Shown here: in pieces, positions 25,336-33,662 of the stretch | Position numbering within the stretch: position 1 is the first letter of the stretch | Layout: every line of letters starts with the position of its first letter | Origin: UBA9845 sp051889975 | Lineage (GTDB): Bacteria > Bacillota > Clostridia > Christensenellales > UBA1242 | NCBI GenBank assembly: GCA_051889975.1 | Contig: JBJFDJ010000012.1 | Span: 1-55,667, forward strand | DNA: 55,667 bases | Direction of reading: 5' to 3' | Program-made: the position numbers and the translations under genes | Notes under the pieces: generated by a model | What the model saw: only the letters and a program-made list of their open reading frames with translations | Database searches by the model: none | What the model was told of the DNA's origin: nothing

Positions 25336-25385
25336 GTGCAAACAAATTATAGTGAAGTTTTAACAAACCCACATCAGTCATATAT
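25336..25385 (-). repeat. Dispersed intergenic repeat, copy R3
   Basis: The reverse complement reads ATATATGACTGATGTGGGTT, then TGTTAAAACTTCACTATAAT and TTGTTTGCAC. It matches R1 except for a 4-base deletion in the TTTG run and some substitutions, and is cut off by the N gap. Confidence 0.75.
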
Positions 25386-25485
25386 NNNNNNNNNNNNNNN
25401 NNNNNNNNNNNNNNNNNNNNNNNNNNNNNNNNNNNNNNNNNNNNNNNNNNNNNNNNNNNNNNNNNNNNNNNNNNNNNNNNNNNNN
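25386..25485. other. Assembly gap (100 N) within the parS region
   Basis: A placeholder of 100 N lies between parS sites 3 and 4. It directly abuts a dispersed repeat copy, which may be why the assembly broke here. Confidence 0.9.
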
Positions 25486-25592
25486 AATTTTATTGATTAA
25501 AATAGTAAATACTATATAATTTTAACTCTTTTCTTATTTGTAGTATTGATATATGTCACTTTGCAAATAACTATTGCTAATGTATTGAAAAT

Positions 25593-25608
25593 TGTTTCAT
25601 GTGAAACA
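25593..25608. promoter_or_regulatory. parS site 4 (one centre change)
   Basis: TGTTTCATGTGAAACA differs from the consensus at one central position. Confidence 0.8.
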
Positions 25609-25770
25609 ATTAATTTTGTTTGTGCCTGCAAGCAAACCGATTTTTTGGCGACACTTTGGCCAAACCACACATTTAGGTTAAAACCGTTTAATTAAACAAA
25701 ACATACAATTATTGCAATAAAATTTTATTAAACTCGATTTTGAATTAAATAAGTTTATTCAATGCTGAAA

Positions 25771-25786
25771 TGTTTCACGTGGAACA
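25771..25786. promoter_or_regulatory. parS site 5
   Basis: TGTTTCACGTGGAACA matches TGTTNCACGTGNAACA. It lies 100 bases before parA. Confidence 0.92.
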
Positions 25787-25822
25787 ATGTTAAATAAATA
25801 AACGAAAATTAACAAAAACAAT

Positions 25823-25850
25823 TTGCAATTTTAACCTTTTGTGATATAAT
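25823..25850 (+). promoter_or_regulatory. parA promoter (extended -10)
   Basis: TGATATAAT ends at 25850, with TTGCAA 16 bases upstream of the hexamer. It is 21 bases before the ATG, leaving room for the AAGGAGA site. parS site 5 is 36 bases upstream of this promoter, so spreading ParB could affect it. Confidence 0.65.
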
Positions 25851-25870
25851 CTTTTATGTAAGGAGATATT

Positions 25871-26641
25871 ATGGGAAAAACTATTGCATTTGCCAATCAA
25901 AAGGGTGGTGTTGGCAAAACAACCACTTGCGTAAATGTCAGTGCTTACCTTGCAACCAAGGGTAAAAAAGTCTTAATTGTCGACTTAGACCCACAGGGCA
26001 ATGCTACAAGCGCAGTTGGCGTAGATAAATCTGGTGGGTTAAAAAGTGTTTATAACGTAATCACCGGTGAAAATTATGTTGAAGAAGTTATCATAAAAAC
26101 TTGTGTAGATGGCTTAGATATATTGCCAAGTGAAATAAATCTTGCAGGTGCTGAAATAGAACTTGTTTCTATGGATAACAGAGAAAAAGTGTTAAAAAAT
26201 ATAATAAATAGGCTAAAAAATTTTTATGATTATATTTGCATTGATTGTCCACCATCGCTTGGACTGTTGACGGTTAATGCATTGACAGCTTGTGATTCTG
26301 TTTTAATACCAATCCAATGCCACTTTTTTGCTTTGGAAGGCTTAACACAACTTATGAACACTGTAAAACTTGTTAAAAAACATTTAAATTCTAACATTGA
26401 CGTTGAAGGTGTTGTTTTAACAATGAAAGATAACCGAAGCAACCATGTAAATCAAGTAAGTGACGAAATCAGAAGATTTTTTAACAAAAAAGTATTTAAT
26501 ACTGTGATACCAAACAATATTAGGCTTGCCGAAGCACCTAGTTATGGCTTGCCAATTTGCAAATATGACCCAAAAAGTAAAGGTGCAAAAGCTTATAGCG
26601 ATTTGGCAGAAGAAATTTTAGAAAGAAATAATCAAAGATAA
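25871..26641 (+). CDS. parA: Chromosome partitioning ATPase ParA (Soj)
   Basis: ParA binds DNA non-specifically with ATP and moves ParB-parS complexes; in Bacillota it also regulates DnaA. The deviant Walker A KGGVGKTTTCVN starts near residue 11, with LIVDLDPQGNATSAVG, IDCPPSLGLLTVNAL and EAPSYGLPI following. At 256 residues it is the small chromosomal type without an N-terminal HTH. parB follows after 18 bases. Confidence 0.97.
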   Translation: MGKTIAFANQKGGVGKTTTCVNVSAYLATKGKKVLIVDLDPQGNATSAVGVDKSGGLKSVYNVITGENYVEEVIIKTCVDGLDILPSEINLAGAEIELVSMDNREKVLKNIINRLKNFYDYICIDCPPSLGLLTVNALTACDSVLIPIQCHFFALEGLTQLMNTVKLVKKHLNSNIDVEGVVLTMKDNRSNHVNQVSDEIRRFFNKKVFNTVIPNNIRLAEAPSYGLPICKYDPKSKGAKAYSDLAEEILERNNQR

Positions 26642-26659
26642 TTCAAAGGAGAAAGTTTT

Positions 26660-27559
26660 GTGAAAAAAGGTTTAGGAAGAGGTTTGGATAGTCTGTTTGG
26701 CGTATACGACAACACAAACGAATTAAAAGAAGAAAAATTAGACGCAAAGGTGGTAAAATTACCTGCTGATTTGGATGGCGATTTAACAAATGATGAGGTA
26801 AAAGAATTGCCTCTTAGTGAAATTGACACAAACATCAATCAGCCAAGAAAAGTATTTGATGAAAACACATTAAAAGAACTTAGCGAAAGCATTAAAATCC
26901 ATGGCGTTATTCAACCTATCATCGTTGTTAAAATGGGTGAGAGATATATGATAATTGCAGGTGAAAGAAGATTTAGGGCAAGCAAACTCGCCGGCTTAAC
27001 CACTATTCCTGCAATTATAAAAAATTACAACGAAAAAGAAATTGCAGAAGTAAGTTTGCTTGAAAACTTGCAAAGAGAAGATTTGAACCCAATGGAATGT
27101 GCAAGGGCAATGAAAAAACTTATGACAGATTTTGGTTGGACTCAAGAAATTGTTGCTGATCGCCTTGGCAAATCTCGTCCTGTTGTTGCAAACACAATCA
27201 GACTTTTAAATTTAGAGCCAGAAGTTATTGATATGATTGAAAAAGGCAAATTGTCAGCAGGCCACGCAAGAAGTTTGGTTGCAGTAACCGACAAAAAAGC
27301 ACAAGTCAAACTTGCAAAGCAAGTTATGGAAAAGAAATTAACTGTTAGAGATTTGGAAAAAGCAGTTAGAAGTGTTAACAATCCAAGAGCAGTTGCAACT
27401 CAGTCAAGTGAACTTAGGGATTTGATTGACAATATGAAAAGAGTTTTGGGAACAAAGGTTAGCGTTTTGGGAACAGACCAACGTGGTAGAATTTACATTG
27501 ACTATTACAGCAGAGCAGACCTTGACAGAATTTTTGAATGCATTGAAAAAATAAAATAA
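26660..27559 (+). CDS. parB: Chromosome partitioning protein ParB (Spo0J)
   Basis: ParB binds parS and spreads as a CTP-dependent clamp that recruits SMC. The N-terminus is KKGLGRGLDSLFG. The CTPase/ParB box is GERRFRASKLAGL, followed by LLENLQREDLNPMECARAMK and an HTH (WTQEIVADRLGKSRPVVANT). The C-terminal dimer domain ends at IFECIEKIK. Length is 299 residues. The start codon is GTG at 26660 with GGAGAAAG upstream. Confidence 0.97.
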   Translation: MKKGLGRGLDSLFGVYDNTNELKEEKLDAKVVKLPADLDGDLTNDEVKELPLSEIDTNINQPRKVFDENTLKELSESIKIHGVIQPIIVVKMGERYMIIAGERRFRASKLAGLTTIPAIIKNYNEKEIAEVSLLENLQREDLNPMECARAMKKLMTDFGWTQEIVADRLGKSRPVVANTIRLLNLEPEVIDMIEKGKLSAGHARSLVAVTDKKAQVKLAKQVMEKKLTVRDLEKAVRSVNNPRAVATQSSELRDLIDNMKRVLGTKVSVLGTDQRGRIYIDYYSRADLDRIFECIEKIK

Positions 27560-27562
27560 TAA

Positions 27563-27595
27563 AATTGCAAAGCGTTTAATTGCTTTGCTTTTTTG
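27563..27595 (+). terminator. Terminator after parB
   Basis: GCAAAGC and GCTTTGC pair around an 8-base loop, followed by T6. Confidence 0.85.
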
Positions 27596-27617
27596 ATTGT
27601 TTTGTTATGATAAAAAA

Positions 27618-27656
27618 TTGCTGATGTGAGTTCATTAATTTGTTTGTGCAGACAAA
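27618..27656 (+). repeat. Dispersed intergenic repeat, copy R4 (internal deletion)
   Basis: TTGCTGATGTGAGTTCATTA continues directly into ATTTGTTTGTGCA. Relative to R1 about 13 central bases are missing. Confidence 0.6.
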
Positions 27657-27677
27657 TAAACATTTGTTTATATATGT

Positions 27678-27693
27678 TGTTTCACATGAAACA
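27678..27693. promoter_or_regulatory. parS site 6 (downstream of parB)
   Basis: TGTTTCACATGAAACA differs from the consensus at one central position. It lies about 120 bases past parB. Confidence 0.8.
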
Positions 27694-27936
27694 AATGGTT
27701 AAAGTATTTGTTCAATTTATTAAATTGGTTATCTTTTATTTGATTTTATGGTTTTATTTTAACAAGTGCATACCTATTTTTTATTTTGCAAGCACTTTTC
27801 TTTTGCAAAACAAAAGTTAACAAAAAATAATAGTTATAAAAATATAACTATATTTTATATTTATTTGCAATAATTATTGATTTTCTTTTTACATTGTGTT
27901 ATTATTAAGATAGTCAATAAAATATTAGAGGTCAAC

Positions 27937-28506
27937 ATGGAAGAATTTGAAATTTCAAAGATACATAAAGTTAAAGTATATGAAAGCAAAGATTATATCG
28001 AAAAAAACAAGGAAGTTAATGATAGTTTTTTAAACATTTTATCTAGTTATGAATATGACAATGAAACCTTTGACATAACCAAAGCAAGAGACTATATTGA
28101 AAATTTAAATTATGAGATGTATTTGTCTAATTTAGATACAAGGATTTATGTTTTATCTCGTGAGGACAGACCGGTTTCTTTTGCAATTTACAATCGCATT
28201 GAACATACAAATGATTGGGTTCTTGAGTTGATTTATACTCACAGTGAATATGTAACTCTTGGCTTGGCAGGCAATTTGTTGAGATTTAGTGCGCGTGACT
28301 TAAAAGATAGATTTGGTGCAGAAAATATTCACTCAACAGTTGCAAAAAACAATCACGCAAGTTTTTATTTACATAACAGTTTTAGCAAGGTTGATGGAGT
28401 TAAAGGAACAACAGAAGATTGTGATTCAAGATTTAAATATTGCTTTGATATAAGGCAAATGAAATCAAACAAAAACAAAACCAGCGAAGAAGAAATGTTG
28501 TTTTAA
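27937..28506 (+). CDS. GNAT-family N-acetyltransferase-like protein
   Basis: The 189-residue product has a GNAT-like core: beta strands with YVLSREDRPVSFAIYNRIE and WVLELIYTHSEYVTLGLAG, a helix (NLLRFSARDLKDRF), and VAKNNHASFYLHNSFSKV near residue 140, where GNATs place their acetyl-CoA-proximal Asn and Tyr. The acceptor is not known. The ATG at 27937 follows GAGGTCAAC; an earlier in-frame ATG at 27877 lacks a site. A terminator follows. Confidence 0.7.
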   Translation: MEEFEISKIHKVKVYESKDYIEKNKEVNDSFLNILSSYEYDNETFDITKARDYIENLNYEMYLSNLDTRIYVLSREDRPVSFAIYNRIEHTNDWVLELIYTHSEYVTLGLAGNLLRFSARDLKDRFGAENIHSTVAKNNHASFYLHNSFSKVDGVKGTTEDCDSRFKYCFDIRQMKSNKNKTSEEEMLF

Positions 28507-28510
28507 AAAT

Positions 28511-28552
28511 TAAGGCAAACTTATATTAGTTTTAAGTTTGCTTTATTTTGTT
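28511..28552 (+). terminator. Terminator after the GNAT gene
   Basis: GGCAAACTTA pairs with TTAAGTTTGC (one mismatch at the top), followed by TTTATTTT. Confidence 0.75.
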
Positions 28553-28685
28553 ATTAACGAATTGAACAATAATAGTCTAAAAAATTTTGATAACAAGGTG
28601 TTAATATCAAGGTTTAAAAAAAGCAAAGCAATTATAATAAAAATTTAAATACAAAAAATATAAATGCAAAAAGGAACGACAAATT

Positions 28686-30272
28686 ATGATACAAGTAAGT
28701 AATGTTATGTTGCAATTTGACGGAAAAAAACTTTTTGACGATGTCAATTTAAAGTTTACCAAGGGAAATTGCTATGGAATTATTGGCGCAAATGGTGCAG
28801 GGAAAAGCACTTTTTTAAGATTGTTAACCGGCGAACTTCAGCCAAGCAAGGGGGATATTTTTATCACTCCAACCGAAAGAATGAGTGTTTTAAAACAAAA
28901 CCAAGAGGAATACAATGATTTCACTGCGCTTCAAACTGTGCTTTCGGGTCACAAACGACTTATGGAAGTCATGACCGAAAAAGATGCACTTTATTCAAAG
29001 CCAGATTTTAGCGAAGAAGATGGTTTGAAAGCCGGCGAACTTGAAAATGAGTTTGCCGAACTTGGTGGATGGGAAGCAGAGAGCAATGCCGAGTCGCTTT
29101 TAAACAGTTTGGGCATAGCACCAGAACTGCACAACACTTTGATGAAAGACATTGACCCAAAAGTTAAGGTTAAAATTTTGCTTGCACAAAGTTTGTTTGG
29201 CAACCCAGACATTTTGGTTTTGGACGAACCCACAAACAACCTTGATGCAAAAACCATTATGTGGCTAGAAGACTATTTGCTTAACTTTGAAAATATAGTT
29301 ATTGTTGTAAGCCACAATCGTCACTTTTTAAACAAGATTTGCACAAACATTTGCGATGTTGACTATGGCAAAATTAATATGTATGTTGGCAACTATGATT
29401 TTTGGTATGAAACAAATCAGTTGTTGCAAAAACAAGCGCGTGACCAAAACAAAAAAATGGAACAACGAGCAGAGGAACTCAAACAATTTATTGCAAGATT
29501 TAGTGCAAACGCCAGCAAGAGCAGACAGGCAACAAGCAGAAAAAAGGAACTTGAAAAACTCACTTTAAACGACATTGTTCCATCAAGCAGAAGATATCCT
29601 TATGTTGATTTTCAGCCAGAGCGAGAAATTGGCAATGAAATATTGACAGTTGAAAACTTAACAAAACCGGGTATGTTTGAAAATGTTAGTTTTATTGTAA
29701 ACAAAGGTGAAAAAATAGCATTTTTAAGCGACAATGCATTGATTCCAACTGCCTTGTTTAACATCTTGGCAGGCGAGGACCAAGATTACACAGGCACTGT
29801 TAAGTGGGGAAAAACAATAACAACAAGTTATTTGCCACAAAACAACAACAAGTATTTTGAAAATTGTGATTTAAATCTTGTGCAATGGATTGGGCAATAT
29901 TCAAAAGAAAACGATGAAACTTTTTTGCGTAGTTGGCTTGGCAGAATGTTGTTTTCGGGGCAAGATGCACTTAAAAAAGCAAAAGTTTTGTCTGGTGGTG
30001 AAAAAGTTAGATGTATGCTGTCACGCATGATGTTAACAAGTGGCAATGTTTTAATTATGGACGAACCAACCAACCACTTGGATTTGGAAAGTATAACTGC
30101 ACTAAACAATGGCATGATAAATTTTAAAGGTTGCATACTTTTTACAAGTCACGACCAAGAAGTTACACAAACCGTTGCAAACAGAATTATCAGCATCAAC
30201 AAAACAAAAGACTATGACAAACAAATTTCTTATGACGAATATTTACAGCAACTTTATGGACAAAAGAAATAG
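28686..30272 (+). CDS. ABC-F protein, YkpA/YbiT type
   Basis: ABC-F proteins have two fused ABC ATPases and no membrane domain; they act on the ribosome. NBD1 has GANGAGKSTFLR, Walker B ILVLDEPTNNLDA and switch His in VVSHNRHFL. The linker (residues about 250-310) is charged. NBD2 has LSGGEKVRCMLSRMM, LIMDEPTNHLDLES and TSHD, but its Walker A position reads LSDNALIPTAL and lacks GxxGxGKS/T. That degenerate second P-loop is a feature of the YkpA/YbiT subgroup as I remember it. Length is 528 residues. AAGGAACG precedes the ATG. Confidence 0.92.
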   Translation: MIQVSNVMLQFDGKKLFDDVNLKFTKGNCYGIIGANGAGKSTFLRLLTGELQPSKGDIFITPTERMSVLKQNQEEYNDFTALQTVLSGHKRLMEVMTEKDALYSKPDFSEEDGLKAGELENEFAELGGWEAESNAESLLNSLGIAPELHNTLMKDIDPKVKVKILLAQSLFGNPDILVLDEPTNNLDAKTIMWLEDYLLNFENIVIVVSHNRHFLNKICTNICDVDYGKINMYVGNYDFWYETNQLLQKQARDQNKKMEQRAEELKQFIARFSANASKSRQATSRKKELEKLTLNDIVPSSRRYPYVDFQPEREIGNEILTVENLTKPGMFENVSFIVNKGEKIAFLSDNALIPTALFNILAGEDQDYTGTVKWGKTITTSYLPQNNNKYFENCDLNLVQWIGQYSKENDETFLRSWLGRMLFSGQDALKKAKVLSGGEKVRCMLSRMMLTSGNVLIMDEPTNHLDLESITALNNGMINFKGCILFTSHDQEVTQTVANRIISINKTKDYDKQISYDEYLQQLYGQKK

Positions 30273-30416
30273 TGATTTGTTAAACAAAGGGTCAGCAAAA
30301 AATTAATGCCATAAAAAATATAAATCATAAATAATAAGTGATTTTGTTATGTTTTTTGAGCATTATTTTTGTTATCTAATTTTAAATATTTAAAATATTA
30401 CTGAAAAATTTATTTA

Positions 30417-30455
30417 AAAAAGACATCAAAGCAATTTAAACTTTGATGTTTTTTA
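30417..30455 (+). terminator. Strong intrinsic terminator
   Basis: ACATCAAAG and CTTTGATGT form a 9-bp stem with a 9-base loop, flanked by A and T runs. It lies 150 bases after the ABC-F gene. Confidence 0.8.
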
Positions 30456-30494
30456 TTGAGAAAGTGTATTAAATGCGTTACATTATTGTTTTGC

Positions 30495-30518
30495 TTTCAC
30501 TATGATTTGTTTGCACGA
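30495..30518 (+). repeat. Dispersed intergenic repeat, copy R5 (3' part)
   Basis: TTTCACTATGATTTGTTTGC followed by ACGA matches the last third of R1 with a few changes. Confidence 0.55.
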
Positions 30519-30867
30519 AAAAGTATTTTGACGAAAATAATAAAAATTTTTAACACCTTGAACTAATGAGAACAATTATCATTTATGGCTATTAAATTTT
30601 GGCGTGAAAACATAAAAATTTTTTTGTTAATGGAACAACTCATAGTAATCTTCTTCTAGAGCAAAAATAACTAGAAGCAAAAAACTGCAAATAAGATAAG
30701 AATAGTTTAAACACTCATAACAAGCAAAAAATAAATGAGATTAAATCTTACTTTAATTGTGTTGTTTAATTGTTTTATTTATTTTGTCTTATAACTTCTT
30801 TTTTTGTTTAGTTAATTTGTTTTATAGCTAAATTTTTTAAAAACATTTTTATTTGCAGTTTTGTTTA

Positions 30868-31428
30868 TTATTGCAATGAGTTTGCTTGTTTTTCAATTAA
30901 GTTATTTAAAGTGTTAAGTTGACTTTTTAGGTTTAACAAAACAATTAAAATCGTTTGAGAAATTTGAGTGCTACCCACACGATTAAAAAGGCGCAAAGTT
31001 AGTTCGTGTATGTGAAAAACGCGTGAATACATTTCTTGCAAGGCTCGAAGATAATTGTTTGGAAGTGGCATATTGTTGCTGGCAAAAAATGGAATATTTC
31101 TTCTGCCTGACAACTCGTTGTAAATACGCAACATTGTTAATGCGAGTATTTGCATTTGACTTTTTAAACTGCTTATTGTTTGTTTGTCTTGCACAGGTGC
31201 AATTGTTTCTAAATCAGCATAATCTCTTGTTGCCCGTTGCATTTCAAGGTATATTCGTCTGCTTAGTAGTTGTGGTGGCAGATTTGGAATGCGTCTTCGC
31301 CTAAATGGTGCTGGTGGCTGAAAGTCAAAACTTTCTTGTGGCATGGAAGCCGGAAGGTTTGGTAAATATGTTGCCAAGTTTTGATTTATCTGTGATGTAT
31401 CTTGCAAATTTTTTATTAAATTATCCAT
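30868..31428 (-). CDS. Unknown helical protein downstream of the amidase
   Basis: I do not recognise this 186-residue protein. Residues 20-60 are Pro- and Arg-rich (PPAPFRRRRIPNLPPQLLSR). The rest is predicted helical: LKSQMQILALTMLRIYNELS, YLRALQEMYSRVFHIHELTL, and a last helix with QISQTILIVLLNLKSQLNTL. There is no signal peptide. The ATG at 31428 follows AAAGGAG. It lies 124 bases after the CwlD-like amidase on the same strand, so a role in spores or envelope is conceivable but unproven. Confidence 0.65.
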   Translation of the reverse strand: MDNLIKNLQDTSQINQNLATYLPNLPASMPQESFDFQPPAPFRRRRIPNLPPQLLSRRIYLEMQRATRDYADLETIAPVQDKQTISSLKSQMQILALTMLRIYNELSGRRNIPFFASNNMPLPNNYLRALQEMYSRVFHIHELTLRLFNRVGSTQISQTILIVLLNLKSQLNTLNNLIEKQANSLQ

Positions 31429-31552
31429 TTTTATGCTCCTTTTATATAATTTTTTTGATATTTTTGTAATTATTTGCAGTTTTTGTTTGCAAAAGCTTTT
31501 GCACCATTTATCACAAGTTGGTGTTTTAAAATATTGTTTGTTTTTTAGTTTG

Positions 31553-32251
31553 TCAATAGTTTGCAATACCCAAATAGTTTATGATGCCAGAATAAATGCT
31601 ATAACACATTTTGTTCATATATTCTTCTGTTTGCAGGTTGCGTTCTTCGGTTGGATTTGACAAAAAACCACATTCAACAAGCACGCCCGTCACATTGGTG
31701 CAGTTTAAAATATAAAAGTCGCCAGCAAGTGCCAAATCTCTGGCGTTGTCAAAATTTGCTTGCAACATAGCCTTTATGCTGTTTGCCATCTTTTGACTTT
31801 CTTCGTCACCTTGCTTGTAAAAAACCTGCGCACCATTTTCGTTTGGAGAAGTGTATTTGTTCATGTGCAAACTTACAACCAGTTGAGCATCGCAACCGTT
31901 TATGATATCGCTTCGCTTTTGCATATCGTTTTGTTTGTAGTCTTCGTTAAACTCGTCATATAGTCCGTCCATAGTTTCACGAGTGTTCACAACAGTTATG
32001 CCAAAGTTTTGCAAATATTCGGTCAATTTTTTTGCGTATCTCAAATTTAACTCGCTTTCGGTTATGCCGGTTGATGAACCAACTGTGCCACCATCAATCC
32101 CACCATGCCCGGCATCAATCACAACAGTTATGCCAAGTGGTGTTGCTGTAACATTTTGGACGTTTAAGCTAACCAAAAATCCAAAACTAAAAACCACACA
32201 CAAAAATAGTGCTAACATCAAATACATTTTTTTTCTAATTTTTTTTGTCAT
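31553..32251 (-). CDS. N-acetylmuramoyl-L-alanine amidase (Amidase_3, CwlD-like)
   Basis: The enzyme cleaves the amide bond between MurNAc and the stem peptide, outside the membrane. A basic N-terminus and hydrophobic helix (residues 9-32) form a signal anchor. VVIDAGHGGIDGG carries the first zinc His, ESELNLRYAKKL the Glu, VVSLHMNKY the second His and GVLVECGFLSNPTEE the catalytic Glu. At 232 residues it has only the catalytic domain, as CwlD does, and no SH3b or SPOR domain. Upstream, TATATT lies six bases before the ATG with no ribosome binding site. The spore-cortex role of CwlD is an inference from size and architecture. Confidence 0.9.
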   Translation of the reverse strand: MTKKIRKKMYLMLALFLCVVFSFGFLVSLNVQNVTATPLGITVVIDAGHGGIDGGTVGSSTGITESELNLRYAKKLTEYLQNFGITVVNTRETMDGLYDEFNEDYKQNDMQKRSDIINGCDAQLVVSLHMNKYTSPNENGAQVFYKQGDEESQKMANSIKAMLQANFDNARDLALAGDFYILNCTNVTGVLVECGFLSNPTEERNLQTEEYMNKMCYSIYSGIINYLGIANY

Positions 32252-32449
32252 AATATATAAATATACAAAGTATGTTGCTTAAATGCCAAAAAATGTGAAG
32301 TTTAACAGCACTGCCATAATTCTTACATATACAAAATACCTTCAGGTTTTGCAATTTTTATAGTTAATATTTGCTTTTTAATATTGCAATTTAAAATGAC
32401 AAAATAGTTTATTATTGTCAATTTTTGTGTTATAATAAATTTGGGAAAT

Positions 32450-32896
32450 ATGGAAGAATTTGAACAATTTGTAAAAACTAACAAAGATATAATAACCAAA
32501 AGTCAAGGCAAGGACCGCAACAGCCTTGTTTTTGCCTTTGTTGGAGATGCAGTTTTTGGGCTTTATGTTAGGGGCTTACTTGCAAGCGCAAGCACGGCAA
32601 AAGCTGGTGTTTTGCATGGACTTGCAGTCAAGTTTGTTAGAGCAAGTTATCAAAGTCAGTTGTTGGATAAAATTTGGGACAAATTAAATGCCGAAGAACA
32701 GCAAATTGCAACAAATGCACGCAATGAAAAAACAAACAATGTTGCAAAAAACAGCAATCTTGCCGAATACAAAAAAAGCACATCTTTTGAAGCAGTTGTT
32801 GGTTATTTATACATAACAAATCAAACTCAAAGGTTGTTTGAAGTTTTGGAGTTATGCCGTGTTTATATTTTGCAAGATTTAAAAAATAGCAAGTAA
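32450..32896 (+). CDS. mrnC: Mini-ribonuclease 3
   Basis: Mini-III matures 23S rRNA ends in Bacillota. It has an RNase III catalytic domain without a dsRNA-binding domain: NSLVFAFVGDAVFGLYVR with the acidic signature, RNEKTNNVAKNSNLAEYKKS, and SFEAVVGYLYITNQ with the second acidic site. Length is 148 residues from ATG 32450; an in-frame TTG at 32441 is possible. TATAAT lies only 13 bases upstream, so the leader is very short and lacks a clear ribosome binding site. rlmB follows after 14 bases. Confidence 0.93.
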   Translation: MEEFEQFVKTNKDIITKSQGKDRNSLVFAFVGDAVFGLYVRGLLASASTAKAGVLHGLAVKFVRASYQSQLLDKIWDKLNAEEQQIATNARNEKTNNVAKNSNLAEYKKSTSFEAVVGYLYITNQTQRLFEVLELCRVYILQDLKNSK

Positions 32897-32910
32897 AAGA
32901 GTGAGAAAAA

Positions 32911-33636
32911 ATGAAAGTAGAAGGAAAAAACGCAGTTGCTGAACTTTTTGCCAGCAACAGCAAGGTTGAAAAGTTGTTGGTGCAACAAAATTTAAAACAA
33001 GAGTTAGACAATTTAATTTTTCAGGCAAAAAAAAGAAATGTTAAAGTTATGTTTTGCCAAAAAGAAGTTTTGGACAAAGAAAGCACAACAAAACATCATC
33101 AAGGTGTAATTGCTTTTATCAACGGTTTTGTTTACAGCACAATTGATGAGATGTTTGAATTGGCAAATAAAAAAGATGAGCAAATATTTTTGGTGCTTAT
33201 TGACGAAGTTGAAGACCCACATAATTTGGGTTCGCTTATTAGAAGTTGCGAGTGCGCTGGTGTGCACGGCATAATCATTCCAAAAAACAGAGCTTGCCAA
33301 GTTAATGACACTGTTATAAAAGTTAGCACAGGTGCTTGTTTTAATATGAAAATTGCTTGTGTTAATAACTTAAATGAGTGCATAAAAGAGTTAAAAGAAC
33401 GGGGCGTTTGGGTGTATAGCCTAGAAGCAAATGGCGAAAGCATGTATTCGGTGGACTTAACTGGCAATGTTGCACTTGTTGTTGGAAGTGAAGGTTTTGG
33501 CGTTAGCAAGTTAACAAAAAAATTGAGTGATGGAGTTTTAAGTTTGCCAATGAAAGGCAAGATAAACTCATTAAATGCTTCTGTTGCAGGTGGCGTTGCA
33601 ATTTATGAAGTTTTAAGACAAAGACTGTCAAAATAA
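32911..33636 (+). CDS. rlmB: 23S rRNA 2'-O-ribose methyltransferase, RlmB/TrmH (SpoU) family
   Basis: The enzyme methylates a ribose 2'-OH using SAM with a trefoil-knot fold. The N-terminal substrate-binding domain (VEGKNAVAELFASNSKVEKL) is followed by VLIDEVEDPHNLGSLIRSCE with the conserved NxGxxxR pattern, ALVVGSEGFGVS and the knot motif INSLNASVAGGVAIYEVLR. Length is 241 residues. It stands between mrnC and a sigma factor as in Bacillus, but yacP is absent. Confidence 0.92.
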   Translation: MKVEGKNAVAELFASNSKVEKLLVQQNLKQELDNLIFQAKKRNVKVMFCQKEVLDKESTTKHHQGVIAFINGFVYSTIDEMFELANKKDEQIFLVLIDEVEDPHNLGSLIRSCECAGVHGIIIPKNRACQVNDTVIKVSTGACFNMKIACVNNLNECIKELKERGVWVYSLEANGESMYSVDLTGNVALVVGSEGFGVSKLTKKLSDGVLSLPMKGKINSLNASVAGGVAIYEVLRQRLSK

Positions 33637-33662
33637 CAAAAAAGTTTAAAACAAGGTAACAA

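Larger units (their letters stand above)
24810..25870. other. Non-coding parS-rich region between rsmG and parA
   Basis: Over 1 kb carries no convincing gene. It holds five palindromes matching the ParB site, a copy of the dispersed repeat, and an N gap at 25386-25485. Spacing between neighbouring parS sites is about 155-195 bases on each side of the gap, so one more may be hidden in it. The right end carries the parA promoter. Confidence 0.8.
30273..30867. other. Intergenic region with terminator and partial repeat
   Basis: About 600 bases without a convincing gene lie between the ABC-F gene and the convergent unknown gene. They contain a strong hairpin at 30417-30455 and a partial dispersed repeat at 30495-30518. 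Confidence 0.6.

Noticed and set aside
27626..27820. 64-codon frame downstream of parB
   Set aside because: It contains parS site 6 and part of repeat R4, has no ribosome site, and its composition is that of random AT-rich DNA.
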